DNA of 64,000 bases from Lentzea atacamensis (GCF_003269295.1 NZ_QLTT01000003.1:868001-932000); one strand, 5' to 3'. Shown: positions 18,755 through 28,264, counted from the first letter of the stretch. A program made the numbers and translations. The notes: a model not told the origin generated them from the sequence alone.

Positions 18755-19702
18755 CTAACCGTGGAGCGCCCTCCGCAGCACGTGGCACGCCTGCTCCACC
18801 GCGGCGGTCGCGGCCGCGGACCCGCGGAGCGGGTTGAGCATCATGAAGTCGTGGAGGGTGCCGTTGTAGCGGGCGCAGGTCGTGCGCACCCCGGCCGCGA
18901 CGAGCTTGCGCGCGTAGGCCTCGCCCTCGTCGCGCAGCACGTCGCTCTCGTCGACGACGACGAAGGTCTCCGGGAGTCCGGAGAGGTCCTCCGGCCGTGC
19001 GCGCAGCGGGGACGCGGTGACGTCGGCGCGCTGGGACACGTCGGGCAGGTAGGAGTCCCAGTAGTAGGCCATGGCCTTGGCGGTGAGATGTGGTCCGTCG
19101 GCGAACTCGCGGTAGCTGTCGGTGTCCTGGCCGGCGTCGGTGACCGGGTAGTACAGCGACTGGTGCCGGAACGTCACGTCCCCGCGCCGCTTGGCGAGGA
19201 TCGCGACGACGGCGGACATGTTGCCGCCGACCGAGTCACCGGCGATCGCGAGACGAGAGGCGTCCAGGCCCTCGGCGGCGCCGTCGGCCGTGATCCACCT
19301 CGCGGTCGCGTAGGCCTGTTCGACCGCGACGGGGTACCGCGCCTCGGGCGACCGTGAGTACTCGACGAACACCACCGCGGCATCGGCGCCGACGGCCAGT
19401 TCCCGCACCAGCCGGTCGTGCGTGCCCGCGTTGCCGAGGACCCAGCCACCGCCGTGGACGTAGAGGACCACGGGGAGGGGGCCGTCCGCACCGGCCGGCT
19501 TGACGATGCGCACGCGCACGTCGCCGACCTCGGCCGGCACCGTGATCCACTTCTCGTCGACCGGCAGCAGGTCGATCGGGCCGGACTGTACGTCGTCGAG
19601 AACCTTCCGCGCGCGTTCGGGGCCGAGCTCGTACAGGAACGGCGGCTTCGCCGTCGCGTCCGCGAAGTCCTGCGCGGCCGGTTCGAGGATGTGCTCACTC
19701 AT
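18755..19702 (-). CDS. Hormone-sensitive-lipase-type esterase
   Basis: This 315-residue hydrolase of the HSL/acetyl-esterase family has the oxyanion motif HGGGW, nucleophile GDSVGG, acid in the DESDVLRDEG segment and histidine in LHDFMML. Such enzymes cleave short acyl esters. The ATG at 19700-19702 overlaps the ltrA-like stop in an ATGA, so the two are coupled; GAGG lies upstream. A longer in-frame reading to 20056 is only the shadow of the neighbouring gene. Confidence 0.9.
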   Translation of the reverse strand: MSEHILEPAAQDFADATAKPPFLYELGPERARKVLDDVQSGPIDLLPVDEKWITVPAEVGDVRVRIVKPAGADGPLPVVLYVHGGGWVLGNAGTHDRLVRELAVGADAAVVFVEYSRSPEARYPVAVEQAYATARWITADGAAEGLDASRLAIAGDSVGGNMSAVVAILAKRRGDVTFRHQSLYYPVTDAGQDTDSYREFADGPHLTAKAMAYYWDSYLPDVSQRADVTASPLRARPEDLSGLPETFVVVDESDVLRDEGEAYARKLVAAGVRTTCARYNGTLHDFMMLNPLRGSAAATAAVEQACHVLRRALHG

Positions 19703-20898
19703 GACAGATTTCCTCTTCTTCTTTCGGCGGTGACGGTGAAAGCGACCAGCAGTGCGCAGGCCGCCGCGATTCCTGCGATCACGACGGCCACGCCGGTCGA
19801 CGGCGTGGCGAGCGGGAGCAGGAACACGAAGGTGGCGCAGCCCAGGACCGCGCCGGGACGCAGGACGGGCCTCGCCACGATGGGCACCTGGACCAGCCAC
19901 AGCAGCACGAGGAACACGCCCACGGAGACCGCGACCGCGTAACTGATCACGAGTGGTGAGACGTGCAGGTGGTGCCCGGTGTACTCGACCGCGACCTCCA
20001 GGCTCGCACCGAGTGCCGCGAGCGCGGCGAAGATGCCGAAGTGGCCGTAGCCCCACAGGTAGGACCCGTCGCGGCGATCACTCAGCCCGTGCCCTGCCGG
20101 TTCCAGGAAGTACAGCCACCAGGCGGCGAAGAGCAGCACGAGGCCGGAGACCGCGATCGTGATGAACGAACCGCTGATCTCGGCCGCCTCCAGTGCCCCG
20201 CGAACACCTGTGGTCGCGGCCAGGAGGCTCTCGCCGAGCAGAATGATCGTGAACAGGCCGTAGCGCTCGGCGATGTGGTGCGGATGCCAGGTGGTGGCCG
20301 TCATCCGCTCCGCCCAGCGCGGCACCGCGAGCTCCACGGCGACCAGCGCGACGAAGAGCGCCGGTTGGGTGACCGGTGACAGGACACCCGTCTCGGAGAG
20401 GACGAGCCACCCCACCCAACCGGCCTGCAGGACCGAGATGCCCGTGGCGTAACGGAACGCGGTCCGCCTGCGCGCCGGGTCCTCGACGCCGGCCCGCACC
20501 CACTGCGCGACAAGCCCGATCCGCATGATGAGGTAGCCGACCGTGACGGCGCGGTAGTCGGCGACGGCCGTGGCGGGTACGCCGGCGGCGAGGACGAGCA
20601 CGCCGGCCATCTGCACCATGGTCAGCAGCCGGTACGCCACGTCGTCGGTGTCGTAGGACGACGCGAACCACGTGAAGTTCATCCACGCCCACCAGATCGC
20701 GAAGAACACCTGGAGGAACCCGGCGAGGCCGGTGAGGGCGTGGCCTTCGCCGATGCGGTGCGCGAACTGCGCGGTGGCGGCCGCGACGGCGACCACGAAG
20801 ACGAGGTCGAACAGCAGCTCGAGCTGGCTCGCCGCGCGGTGCGGTTCGTCGATCGGGCGCGCGCTCATCCGGACGCGGATCCTGATCCTGGTGCTCAT
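19699..20898 (-). CDS. Low temperature requirement protein A (LtrA) family membrane protein
   Basis: This 399-residue polytopic membrane protein has about ten to twelve hydrophobic segments. It shows the LtrA family start (QLELLFDLVFVVAVA), WAWMNFTWFASSYDTDD and HHIAERYGLFTIILLGE. LtrA was first linked to growth in the cold in Listeria; its biochemical role is unknown. The ATG at 20896-20898 was chosen; an ATG 3 codons upstream is equally possible. It is first in a three-gene run with the esterase and hydrolase. Confidence 0.88.
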   Translation of the reverse strand: MSTRIRIRVRMSARPIDEPHRAASQLELLFDLVFVVAVAAATAQFAHRIGEGHALTGLAGFLQVFFAIWWAWMNFTWFASSYDTDDVAYRLLTMVQMAGVLVLAAGVPATAVADYRAVTVGYLIMRIGLVAQWVRAGVEDPARRRTAFRYATGISVLQAGWVGWLVLSETGVLSPVTQPALFVALVAVELAVPRWAERMTATTWHPHHIAERYGLFTIILLGESLLAATTGVRGALEAAEISGSFITIAVSGLVLLFAAWWLYFLEPAGHGLSDRRDGSYLWGYGHFGIFAALAALGASLEVAVEYTGHHLHVSPLVISYAVAVSVGVFLVLLWLVQVPIVARPVLRPGAVLGCATFVFLLPLATPSTGVAVVIAGIAAACALLVAFTVTAERRRGNLS

Positions 20899-21075
20899 CG
20901 GCAGCACGGGTTCGCTCCGTTCACCACTCGGTCGGTCGCGAACAAGGACCGCGCAGCGCCGGCATTCGTGACGGGCACGGAGATTGCGCCGCGGCTGTCA
21001 CAACGCGGCGGGCTGCCTGGTCTCCCTTGGTGACCGGGCGGCGAACCGCGCGCCGGCGAACGGGAAGGGTTCGTC

Positions 21076-21171
21076 ATGAAGATCGTGGTGATCGGGGGAA
21101 CCGGGCTGATCGGCTCGAAACTCGTCCCGGAGCTCGTCGGCGAGGCCACCGGCGACGGCACGGTCCGGTGA
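21076..21171 (+). pseudogene. 31-residue stub of an NAD(P)-binding protein
   Basis: The stub has a good Rossmann start (MKIVVIGGTGLIGSKLVPEL), identical in style to NmrA-like reductases, but stops after 31 residues. Its TGA overlaps the GTG start of the methyltransferase, so it still acts as the first, translationally coupled frame of the operon. An internal deletion is the simplest explanation. Confidence 0.6.
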
Positions 21172-21929
21172 CCGCGCCGGCCATGGTCGCCGAGTTCGAC
21201 GACGTCGCGGGCTGGACCGCCGACGCCGTCGAGCAACTCGGCCATCGGCACGCGATCCCCGCCGCCTGCCGCGGCAGTGCCGACCCGGCCGCCCTGGCCT
21301 GGCTGGCCGAAGCCTGTGAGCTGGGCCCCGGCGCCACGCTGCTGGACGTGGGCGCGGGTGTCGGCGGACCGGCGGCATGGGCCGCGCAACGGTTCGGGGT
21401 TCAGCCGATCCTGCTGGAACCGATGCCGACCGCGGGCCGGGCCGCGGCTCGGCTCTTCGGGCTGCCGGTCATCACGGCGGACGGCAGGCGGATTCCACTT
21501 CGGACAGGTTCGGTCGACGCCGCCTGGTGTCTCGGAGTGCTGTGCACGGTCGAGGACAAGGCGGCTGTGCTCCGCGAGATCCACCGGGTGCTGCGGCCCG
21601 GTGCCCCGCTGGGCCTCCTGGCGGTCGTCGCCGAAGGTCCCCTCACCGCGCTGCCCGTCCCGGAGGGCAACCACTTCCCCACCCGGCCGCAGCTGGCCGA
21701 CCTGCTCGCCGGCACCGGGTTCCGCCTCGTCGAACAGGTCCGGCCGGCCGGCCGCACGCCGCGGTCCTGGTCCCGGCGCGCCGCTCGGGTCACCGCGCTC
21801 GTCACCGCCCAGCACCGGACCGAACCCGCCCACGCGCTGGCCGCGCGGCAGGGCGAGCGCTTCACCCACCTGTTCGCCACCGGACGGATCGCCACCTGGC
21901 TGGTCCACGCACGCAAAGAGGACACATGA
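21168..21929 (+). CDS. SAM-dependent class I methyltransferase
   Basis: This 253-residue product has the SAM-binding motif LLDVGAGVGGPAAW (about residues 61-74), motif II-like LLEPMP and a post-motif segment (AAWCLGVLCTVEDKAAVLRE) as in Methyltransf_11/25 families. The GTG at 21168 overlaps the stub stop; an ATG 5 codons further in is an alternative. Its stop overlaps the next start (ATGA). The company of an acidic small protein, a ferritin-like protein and a CDGSH protein suggests it modifies a substrate made or held by them; the substrate is unknown. Confidence 0.88.
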   Translation: MTAPAMVAEFDDVAGWTADAVEQLGHRHAIPAACRGSADPAALAWLAEACELGPGATLLDVGAGVGGPAAWAAQRFGVQPILLEPMPTAGRAAARLFGLPVITADGRRIPLRTGSVDAAWCLGVLCTVEDKAAVLREIHRVLRPGAPLGLLAVVAEGPLTALPVPEGNHFPTRPQLADLLAGTGFRLVEQVRPAGRTPRSWSRRAARVTALVTAQHRTEPAHALAARQGERFTHLFATGRIATWLVHARKEDT

Positions 21930-22144
21930 GCAACCCGGAAGAGAACGAGTTCCTGCACGGGCTCGAGGTCGAGGTGGAAGCGGAGATCGACATCGCCGTG
22001 TCGAGCCACTTCGAGGAGGTCGCCGGCACACCGGTCACCGAATGGCAGTTCGATCCGGCGGACGCCGAGCGCTACGAGGTCGGCCTCCGCGGTCTTCTCG
22101 GCGCGGTCGAAGCAGTCGAGGATGCGGAAAGGGGACACCGGTGA
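21926..22144 (+). CDS. 72-residue acidic protein of unknown function
   Basis: No family is recognised. The protein is rich in Glu/Asp, has no cysteine, and begins with an acidic helix-like stretch (EENEFLHGLEVEVEAEIDIA). It then has a short linker with TPVTEWQF and an alanine/glutamate helix. Both ends overlap neighbours by 4 bases (ATGA with the methyltransferase, GTGA with the ferritin-like gene), which supports it being translated. It may be a subunit, an adaptor or a modified peptide for the flanking enzymes; none of these is shown by sequence. Confidence 0.75.
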   Translation: MSNPEENEFLHGLEVEVEAEIDIAVSSHFEEVAGTPVTEWQFDPADAERYEVGLRGLLGAVEAVEDAERGHR

Positions 22145-23178
22145 GCCGAGGAGCACGCATCGCGACACTCGACAGCCTGCGCGAGCACCTCCAGTGGGCG
22201 ATCGAGCTGGAGCACTCGACCCTGCCGCCCTACCTCTGCGCGCTCTACTCCCTCGATCCGGACCGCAACCAGGACGCGGTCGAGCTCGTGGGCAGCGTGT
22301 TCGCCGAGGAGATGCTCCACCTCGCCCTGGCCGCGAACCTGCTCAACGCGGTCGGCGGCCGGCCGCGGCTGGACATCCCGGAGATGCTGCCGCCGCATCC
22401 CCGGCCGATGCCCCACGGCGACCGTTCACTGGAGCTGTCGCTCGTGCCGTTCGGGCCCGACTCCCTCGACCTGTTCCTCCGGATCGAACGGCCCGCGCCC
22501 GCGGGCGCCCCTGCGGAGAGCGACGACTACGAGACGATCGGGCAGTTCTACGCGGCGATCGAGGACGGGCTGCGCCACCTGTGCGAGCAGCTCGGCGAAC
22601 AGGAGGTGTTCACCGGCGACTCCGCCCGTCAGGTGACCTCGACGCACTTCCGGCACAGCGCGGGGAAACTGGTCGCCGTCACCGAACTGGCCTCGGCGCT
22701 CGAGGCGCTCGCGGAGATCGTCGAACAGGGCGAGGGCATGTCCCGGGACGAGGTCTGGGACGGTGACGAGGACGTCTTCCACCCCGGCCGAGAGGAAGTC
22801 GCGCACTTCTACCGGTTCGAGGAGCTCAAGCTGGGCCGCCGGTACCAGCGCGGTGACACACCCGCCACCGGGCCGACCGGCGAGACGATCTCCGTGGACC
22901 CGACGGGGATCCACCCGATGCGCCCGAACCCGCGGCTGGCCGACCACGCGCCGGGCAGCCCGATTCGCGCCGCACAGGAGGAGTTCAACCTCACCTACTG
23001 CGGTCTCCTGCACCTGCTGGAGCAGGCGTTCGACGGCAGTCCGCGCATGCTGGCGGTCGCCGTCGGCGAGATGTTCGCGCTGAAAGCACAGGCCGAGGCC
23101 CTGCTGCGGATGCCGGACGACAGCGGCGGGACGGCAGGCCCCACGTTCGAGTACGTGCCAGTGGAGCAACGCCGATGA
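22141..23178 (+). CDS. Ferritin-like (VioB / iminophenyl-pyruvate dimer synthase type) protein
   Basis: This 345-residue protein begins with the ferritin-like four-helix domain seen in VioB-type and related proteins. Candidate metal ligands are QWAIELEHS, FAEEMLHLALAANLL (ExxH), AVTELASALEAL and EEVAHFYRFEEL (ExxxH). The remainder (about 230-345) contains another helical region (EEFNLTYCGLLHLLEQAF). Family members bind iron and act in secondary metabolism or unknown oxidations. GTG start overlaps the small acidic protein; its stop overlaps the CDGSH gene (ATGA). Confidence 0.85.
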   Translation: MSRGARIATLDSLREHLQWAIELEHSTLPPYLCALYSLDPDRNQDAVELVGSVFAEEMLHLALAANLLNAVGGRPRLDIPEMLPPHPRPMPHGDRSLELSLVPFGPDSLDLFLRIERPAPAGAPAESDDYETIGQFYAAIEDGLRHLCEQLGEQEVFTGDSARQVTSTHFRHSAGKLVAVTELASALEALAEIVEQGEGMSRDEVWDGDEDVFHPGREEVAHFYRFEELKLGRRYQRGDTPATGPTGETISVDPTGIHPMRPNPRLADHAPGSPIRAAQEEFNLTYCGLLHLLEQAFDGSPRMLAVAVGEMFALKAQAEALLRMPDDSGGTAGPTFEYVPVEQRR

Positions 23179-23900
23179 CGGGCCGGCACGAGCGGCGGAT
23201 CGTCGTGCTCCGCAACGGCCCGTACGTCGTGTACGGCGGCGTACCGCTACGACGCAAGCGCAAGATCATCTCCGCGGACGGCGACTCGGTGACCTGGCAG
23301 ACCAGTGAGCCCATCCCGACCGAGGAGATCTATGCCCTGTGCCGCTGCGGCCGGTCGAGCGCGAAACCGTTCTGCGACGGGACCCACGCCGAGATCGGGT
23401 TCGACGGCACCGAGGCCGCCCCGATGCGGCCGTACGCGGAGCTGCAGCACGTCCACGACGGGGTGGACGTCTCCGCGCAACGGGTCGGCGAACTGTGCGT
23501 CCACGCCGCGTTCTGCGTCGGCCGCACCCGGCCGATCGCGAAGATGCTCGCCGACACCGACGACAGCGACATCCGCTCGGACGTCATGAGCCGGATCGAC
23601 CACTGCCCGTCCGGGTCCTACAGCTACGCACTCCACCGCGGCGGCGACACCGTCGAGGTCGACCTGCCACAGGCGATCTCCGTTCTCGAAGAGGAGAACG
23701 GACAGGCGAGCGCGTTGTGGGTCAGCGGACGAGTACCGGTCCACCGGTCGGACAGCCGGCCACAGGAGACCCGCAACCGGGTGACGCTGTGCCGGTGCGG
23801 TCACTCGGCCAACAAGCCGTTGTGCGACGGGACGCACCGGAAGATCGGCTTCCGCGAAACGGGGGAGGCGGTCACGGACAGTTCGTCCACATTGGACTGA
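23175..23900 (+). CDS. Double CDGSH iron-sulfur protein
   Basis: This 241-residue protein has two CDGSH [2Fe-2S] motifs, CRCGRSSAKPFCDGTH (about residue 55) and CRCGHSANKPLCDGTH near the C-terminus. Between them is a divergent iron-sulfur segment with spaced cysteines (ELCVHAAFCVGRT and DHCPSGSYSY). Such proteins are electron carriers. The ATG overlaps the ferritin-like stop, so it probably supplies electrons to, or shares iron with, that protein. It is the last gene of the operon. Confidence 0.9.
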   Translation: MTGRHERRIVVLRNGPYVVYGGVPLRRKRKIISADGDSVTWQTSEPIPTEEIYALCRCGRSSAKPFCDGTHAEIGFDGTEAAPMRPYAELQHVHDGVDVSAQRVGELCVHAAFCVGRTRPIAKMLADTDDSDIRSDVMSRIDHCPSGSYSYALHRGGDTVEVDLPQAISVLEEENGQASALWVSGRVPVHRSDSRPQETRNRVTLCRCGHSANKPLCDGTHRKIGFRETGEAVTDSSSTLD

Positions 23901-23987
23901 TTGCGTCGACCTGGAGAGCAGGCCGAGCCGTTCGGCTACCGGGCTGAATCACGGTGCCGGGCCGGTGGCGCCGGGTACCTTGGCGGC

Positions 23988-24722
23988 GTGGCAACCGTCC
24001 ACGCGCTGACGTCGTACCCGATCAAAGGGTGTGCCGGGGTCGTCGTGGAGCGGGCAGAGGTCACCCTGGCCGCGTTGGCCCACGATCGGCTGTTCGCGAT
24101 CGTCGGGCCGGACAGGATGACGGTCTGGCAGGGCGAGGCGCCGCGGCTGGCCAGGGTTCGGGGCCGGAGTGGGGCCGACCTGACCGCGCTGCTGGTCCTC
24201 TCACTGTCCTCACTGGATGATCCGGACGCGCGGATCGTGGAGCGGGGCAGATCCCGTTCCGATGAACCGGTTCCGGCCGAACATCGTGATCAGCGGCTGG
24301 CCCGCGCACACCGAGGACCGGGTGGCCGGATGACGATCGGCGGCCTCGGTGAGCTGGCCAGCCGCTGCGCGTCACCCTCGTCCGGTCTGCTCGAACCGGA
24401 GAACGCGGCTGGAACCCTGATGTCCGAGGCGCACATGGTGAGGGCGGCACTCTCACGAACGCGTTGGGGGACCGGTTCATGTCCTGCAGCGCAGGGAACT
24501 GTCCGCGATCTCGGCCCGCGCGACCCTGGAGTGCGCCCTCGAACGTCGCGGGACCCGCGGCTGTCACAACCGGTCGGACGGCCCGGACCTGCATCCCGCA
24601 CAGCAGCCGAACATCGTCTGGTCAGGCCCCGGCTGGGCCGACGGGAGGAGATCCCTCCCGTGCCGGACGAGATCGCGTCCCTGATGAGGGATGTCGACAT
24701 GGCCGGCAAGCTGGTCGAGTGA
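23988..24722 (+). pseudogene. Decayed MOSC-domain protein
   Basis: The first 60 or so residues from the GTG at 23988 are a good MOSC N-terminal barrel (TVHALTSYPIKGCAG, AHDRLFAIVG). Further on, the canonical MNRFRPNIVISGWPAHTED block is present but in another frame (from about 24261), and the rest is a patchwork of frames. The last residues (VPDEIASLMRDVDMAGKL) look like another gene end. At least two frameshifts or deletions are needed, so a working molybdenum-cofactor-binding protein is unlikely. Confidence 0.65.
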
Positions 24723-24727
24723 CATGA

Positions 24728-24765
24728 GAGAGGGGCGGGAGCGCCGGGTGGCTCTCGCCCCTCTC
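24728..24765. terminator. Bidirectional terminator hairpin
   Basis: Ten-base exact arms (GAGAGGGGCG / CGCCCCTCTC) lie between the convergent MOSC remnant and the cupin gene. Confidence 0.75.
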
Positions 24766-24768
24766 CCG

Positions 24769-25101
24769 TCACGGCAGCCTCAGTGCCGTGGTGAAGAGGA
24801 AGACGCTGTCCTCCAGCGCCTCCACCCGATGCCTGCGCTCGGGCAACGTCAGCAGATCACCGGGCAGGGCCTCCCACGAGTTTCCCCCGGCCACCAGGCG
24901 CACGTGACCGAGCAGCACCTGCACGGTCACCTCACCGGGGTGTTCGTGCTCGTGCATGTGCTCGCCGGCCCGCAGCGCCATCACCGTCTGCCGCAGCGCC
25001 CGCTCGCGTCCACCGTGGACAGTCGCGGCACTGCGGCCGCTCGAAGCGTCTCGCGCCAACGTGAGGTGGTTGTGCGCCAACGCGGTCAACGACGTTTTCA
25101 C
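24769..25101 (-). CDS. Small cupin protein
   Basis: This 110-residue single-domain cupin has a metal-binding motif 1, HMHEHEHPGE, and motif 2 near LPGDLLTLPERRHRVEAL. Proteins of this size bind a metal and may be sensors or small enzymes; no substrate can be named. The GTG start at 25099-25101 overlaps the stop of the larger cupin gene (GTGA), indicating coupled translation. Confidence 0.82.
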   Translation of the reverse strand: MKTSLTALAHNHLTLARDASSGRSAATVHGGRERALRQTVMALRAGEHMHEHEHPGEVTVQVLLGHVRLVAGGNSWEALPGDLLTLPERRHRVEALEDSVFLFTTALRLP

Positions 25102-25532
25102 GGACGCGGCGCCCGGAGGTGCTTGCGCGCCTCCAGCTCGTCCGGTTCCACGACCGTCAGCATCGGCTGGCCGGGTGCGCAGAACATCGTGACCACGAAA
25201 GCGGATTCCTCCTCGCTGAGGTGGTTGCCGTCCTGGTAGTGGATGACGTCGCCACCCGGCTCCCAGAACGTCTCGCCCGCGCGGACGACCCGCTCCGGCT
25301 CGCCTTCGAGCTCGAAGACGATGGCGCCCTTGAGGACGTAGCCGTACGCGGGACCGGAATGCCGGTGTGGCGGTGCACCGGGGCTGCTCGGCGGCAGTGT
25401 CACGAGGATCGTCATGGCCTCGGCGCCGTCCGGGATCTGCGGTGCTCCCGGCACGGTGCCGATGACCTCGATCTTCGGTGGCGGGCCGCTCTTGTCGGGG
25501 TTCTCCAGCTGATGAGTGTGTTCGTGGCTCAT
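25098..25532 (-). CDS. Cupin-domain protein
   Basis: This 144-residue cupin has motif 1 PPHRHSGPAYGYVLKG and motif 2 (GETFWEPGGDVIHYQDG). It resembles cupins annotated as quercetinase-like or anti-sigma ChrR-like. The ATG at 25530-25532 lies just before an HExH-rich start (MSHEHTHQLE); an ATG 12 codons upstream is possible. Its C-terminal 40 residues are duplicated, in decayed form, immediately upstream. Confidence 0.85.
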   Translation of the reverse strand: MSHEHTHQLENPDKSGPPPKIEVIGTVPGAPQIPDGAEAMTILVTLPPSSPGAPPHRHSGPAYGYVLKGAIVFELEGEPERVVRAGETFWEPGGDVIHYQDGNHLSEEESAFVVTMFCAPGQPMLTVVEPDELEARKHLRAPRP

Positions 25533-25533
25533 G

Positions 25534-25668
25534 TCAGCTAGACCGGACACCCGGCTGATTTGTGACACGCAGGTGCTTGCGTGCCTCCAGCTCCTGGTCC
25601 GGGACCAGGGTGAGCACCGGCTGGTCCGGCTCGCAGATCAAGGTCGCGATCAGCGAGGACTCGTCGTC
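25534..25668 (-). pseudogene. Duplicated cupin C-terminal tail
   Basis: The tail DDESSLIATLICEPDQPVLT followed by LVPDQELEARKHLR closely matches the end of the neighbouring intact cupin (EEESAFVVTMFCAPGQPMLT then LEARKHLR). No cupin motif lies upstream in any frame. It is a leftover of a tandem duplication whose 5' part was lost, probably when the adjoining transposase remnant inserted or recombined. Confidence 0.6.
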
Positions 25669-25839
25669 GCCGGCGCTCGGATCGCTTGCCGAACAGGGCA
25701 TCCACGCCGATGGGGTGGACGGCGAACGGCTGATCGCCGGGGCAGGGCGCAACCCTCTGCGGATCGCGGCGCAGGTGGCGACTGTGCTCAGACCGGGCTG
25801 CGTGCGCGTCAGAAGCGGGATGTGCATCGTTGTTCTTCT

Positions 25840-25890
25840 GTGGGCGTGGCGCTGCGATTGCTCTATCTCGTCTTTGTCCAAATGCGAGGA
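25840..25890 (+). mobile_element. Fragment of an integrase-type transposase gene start
   Basis: A short frame reading GVALRLLYLVFVQ matches the start of an actinobacterial integrase-core transposase. 37 of 41 bases are the same as in the longer remnant at 57726-57766, on the same strand. Only about 15 codons survive. It marks the left edge of the carbohydrate/Ebo island. Between it and the cupin tail (25669-25839) I see nothing identifiable. Confidence 0.55.
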
Positions 25891-26194
25891 GTCGTCATGG
25901 CTGAGCGGGGGCCTGACGAGCAGCGGAGCACGGGCGGTGCTCGGCTTGGCGGTGATCGGCTGCTGTCCTGCGCGCTGGGCAACGTGCTGCTCGCGGTCAC
26001 CGAGTCCGTGTGGTGGCCGCTGGCCGCGGGCGTCGGTTGGCGGGGTGTCGCGGTCGGCGTGGCGATCCAGGCCGAGGCGGCCACGACGTCCGAATCGAGA
26101 GCGCCCCGCGTGGCACCGGGGCAGGTGGCTCCAGCTGTTCCAGCTAGTCGCGCGTGAAGTGCGGGTCTCCGCTTCGGTGTCAGGGCTGGCAACT

Positions 26195-26212
26195 GTGGCA
26201 GATATCTGCCAC
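26195..26212. promoter_or_regulatory. 18-base perfect palindrome, candidate ROK operator
   Basis: GTGGCAGATATCTGCCAC is a perfect dyad about 150 bases before the lectin pseudogene. Its core TGGCA-N6-TGCCA recurs before the sugar isomerase (39432) and the sugar ABC operon (46928), which points to a shared regulator. Confidence 0.55.
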
Positions 26213-26360
26213 TGCTCCCCAGCGCCGCCCAGCTTGCTGGAAGGTGACGTTGGTTCGCGGGTGGCGTGGTCCGAGGCTGGCCGTTGGGCGCTCGTCACTG
26301 CTGCGGACCGGTGCTCCACCACGGCCTGTCTGTTCGCGAACAAGCGAAGGGGAGAGCAAG

Positions 26361-27034
<674 letters not shown>

Positions 27035-27590
27035 AGCGGCTGAGGGCTGGGACATCACTGCTCAGCCCTCTGCCTGGGCACGCGACACTTCGTCCTGCGA
27101 ACTCGGCCGGGCAACCATCCCTTTCGGACTGTCCACAGCGGTGTCGCGCACGGCGTCGCTCCGTGAGATCCGTGCCGTGACGCCCCGGACGGGGAAGGCA
27201 TAACTGATCAATCTATCGTCGGCCTGTCAGGGCGAGGGCAAATGAGTCATACTAATACGGCCAAGTCGTGCAACAGTGGGTCATCGGGTGGCCGCTACGG
27301 CGGGTCGGCGGCACGTCGTGGAAGCGGTCGAGAAGCTCGTCGCAACCTCGGCAAGACGTTCGAAGGCAAACCGCCGCGGTAAAGCGTCCGATGTTCGGCT
27401 GTTTGGAGCTTGTCCTTGTTGCTGGTGGACTAGTCCAACTCATCCAAGCTTCATGTACTACCTATTGACCGTGTTTGCGGCTGGTCCTACCGTAGGAGTG
27501 TCGTACTAATCGGGTTCTGGCCGGTCAGCCAGCAATCAGGTCGGTCGTGCGTGTCGGCGCGCTTCCCGCGTTCGATTCAAAGGAGTACCT
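27035..27590. other. Intergenic region with lower GC and a palindromic site
   Basis: About 550 bases without a convincing gene and with visibly lower GC than the surroundings. A 12-base perfect palindrome TGGACTAGTCCA at 27426-27437 is the kind of dyad bound by GntR or LacI regulators. TTGACC at about 27466 may be a -35 element. It probably served as promoter for the reading frame starting at 27591. Confidence 0.5.
27426..27437. promoter_or_regulatory. 12-base palindrome TGGACTAGTCCA
   Basis: A perfect dyad in a low-GC intergenic stretch, about 160 bases before the strong ribosome site at 27582-27588. Its regulator is unknown; symmetry and position suggest an operator. Confidence 0.4.
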
Positions 27591-27713
27591 GTGACAACGC
27601 TGTCTCATACTCTCTTCAGACCATCGTGTTCGACGCGGTGGCGCTCGCGTCCTCCAGGCACGCCGGGTCCGAGAACCAATGGGATTGAGGATCGGGTATG
27701 GCGCGAGTGCTGA
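27591..27713 (+). pseudogene. Short frame with a perfect ribosome site, probable gene stub
   Basis: AAAGGAG five bases before a GTG opens a 40-residue arginine/proline-rich frame that stops inside the DJ-1 gene. No family is recognised and the composition is unlike a real protein. It looks like the retained start of a lost gene, as at 26361 and 30662. Confidence 0.35.
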
Positions 27714-28264
27714 TGCTGGCGGGGGACGCCGCGGAGGAGCTCGACTCGATGTACCCGTTGTTCCGGCTGAGGGAGGACGACCACGAGGTGGTCGTGGCCG
27801 CGCCCACGACACGTCCGGTGCAGCTGGTGGTGCACGACTTCGAACCGGGGTGTGACGCCTACACGGAGAAGCCAGGTCGTCGGTTGCCCGTGGACCTGGC
27901 GTTCGCGGACGTGCGTCCGGAGGAGTACGACGCGCTGGTGATTCCGGGTGGCCGGGCACCGGAGTACATCCGCACGGACCCGGACGTTGCCCGCATCGTC
28001 GCGCACTTCTTCGCGAACGAACTTCCGGTCGGCACGATCTGCCACGGCCCGCAGGTCCCGGCCGCACTGGGGCTCCTGCGCGGTCGTACAACGGCCGCGT
28101 ACCCGCCGCTGAAGGTCGACGTGGAGCAGGCCGGCGCCACCTTCGCCGACGGGCCGGACGTCGTGGACGGCGCGATGGTGTCCTGCCGCGGCTGGCCCGA
28201 CCTGCCCCAGTGGTCGCGTGCGTTCCTCCGAGTGCTGGCGAAGTCGGGTGTCCCGACCGGCTGA
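27698..28264 (+). CDS. DJ-1/PfpI family protein
   Basis: This 188-residue protein has the nucleophile elbow with cysteine in GTICHGPQVPAAL (about residue 115) and the conserved glutamate near the N-terminus (AEELDSMYPLFRLRE). Family members act as deglycases, glyoxalases or amidases. The PfpI-like type is often found with sugar-degrading genes, where reactive keto-aldehyde sugars may need repair; that link is inference. GGGATTGAGGATCGGGT precedes the ATG without a strong ribosome site; translation may be coupled to the overlapping stub. Confidence 0.85.
   Translation: MARVLMLAGDAAEELDSMYPLFRLREDDHEVVVAAPTTRPVQLVVHDFEPGCDAYTEKPGRRLPVDLAFADVRPEEYDALVIPGGRAPEYIRTDPDVARIVAHFFANELPVGTICHGPQVPAALGLLRGRTTAAYPPLKVDVEQAGATFADGPDVVDGAMVSCRGWPDLPQWSRAFLRVLAKSGVPTG

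Noticed and set aside
21926-22144. Calling the 72-residue acidic protein a RiPP precursor
   Set aside because: It has no cysteine, leader motif or recognised modification enzyme beside it; kept only as an unknown protein.
27268-27509. Two overlapping open frames in the low-GC gap
   Set aside because: No ribosome site and no recognisable product; the region reads better as a promoter area.
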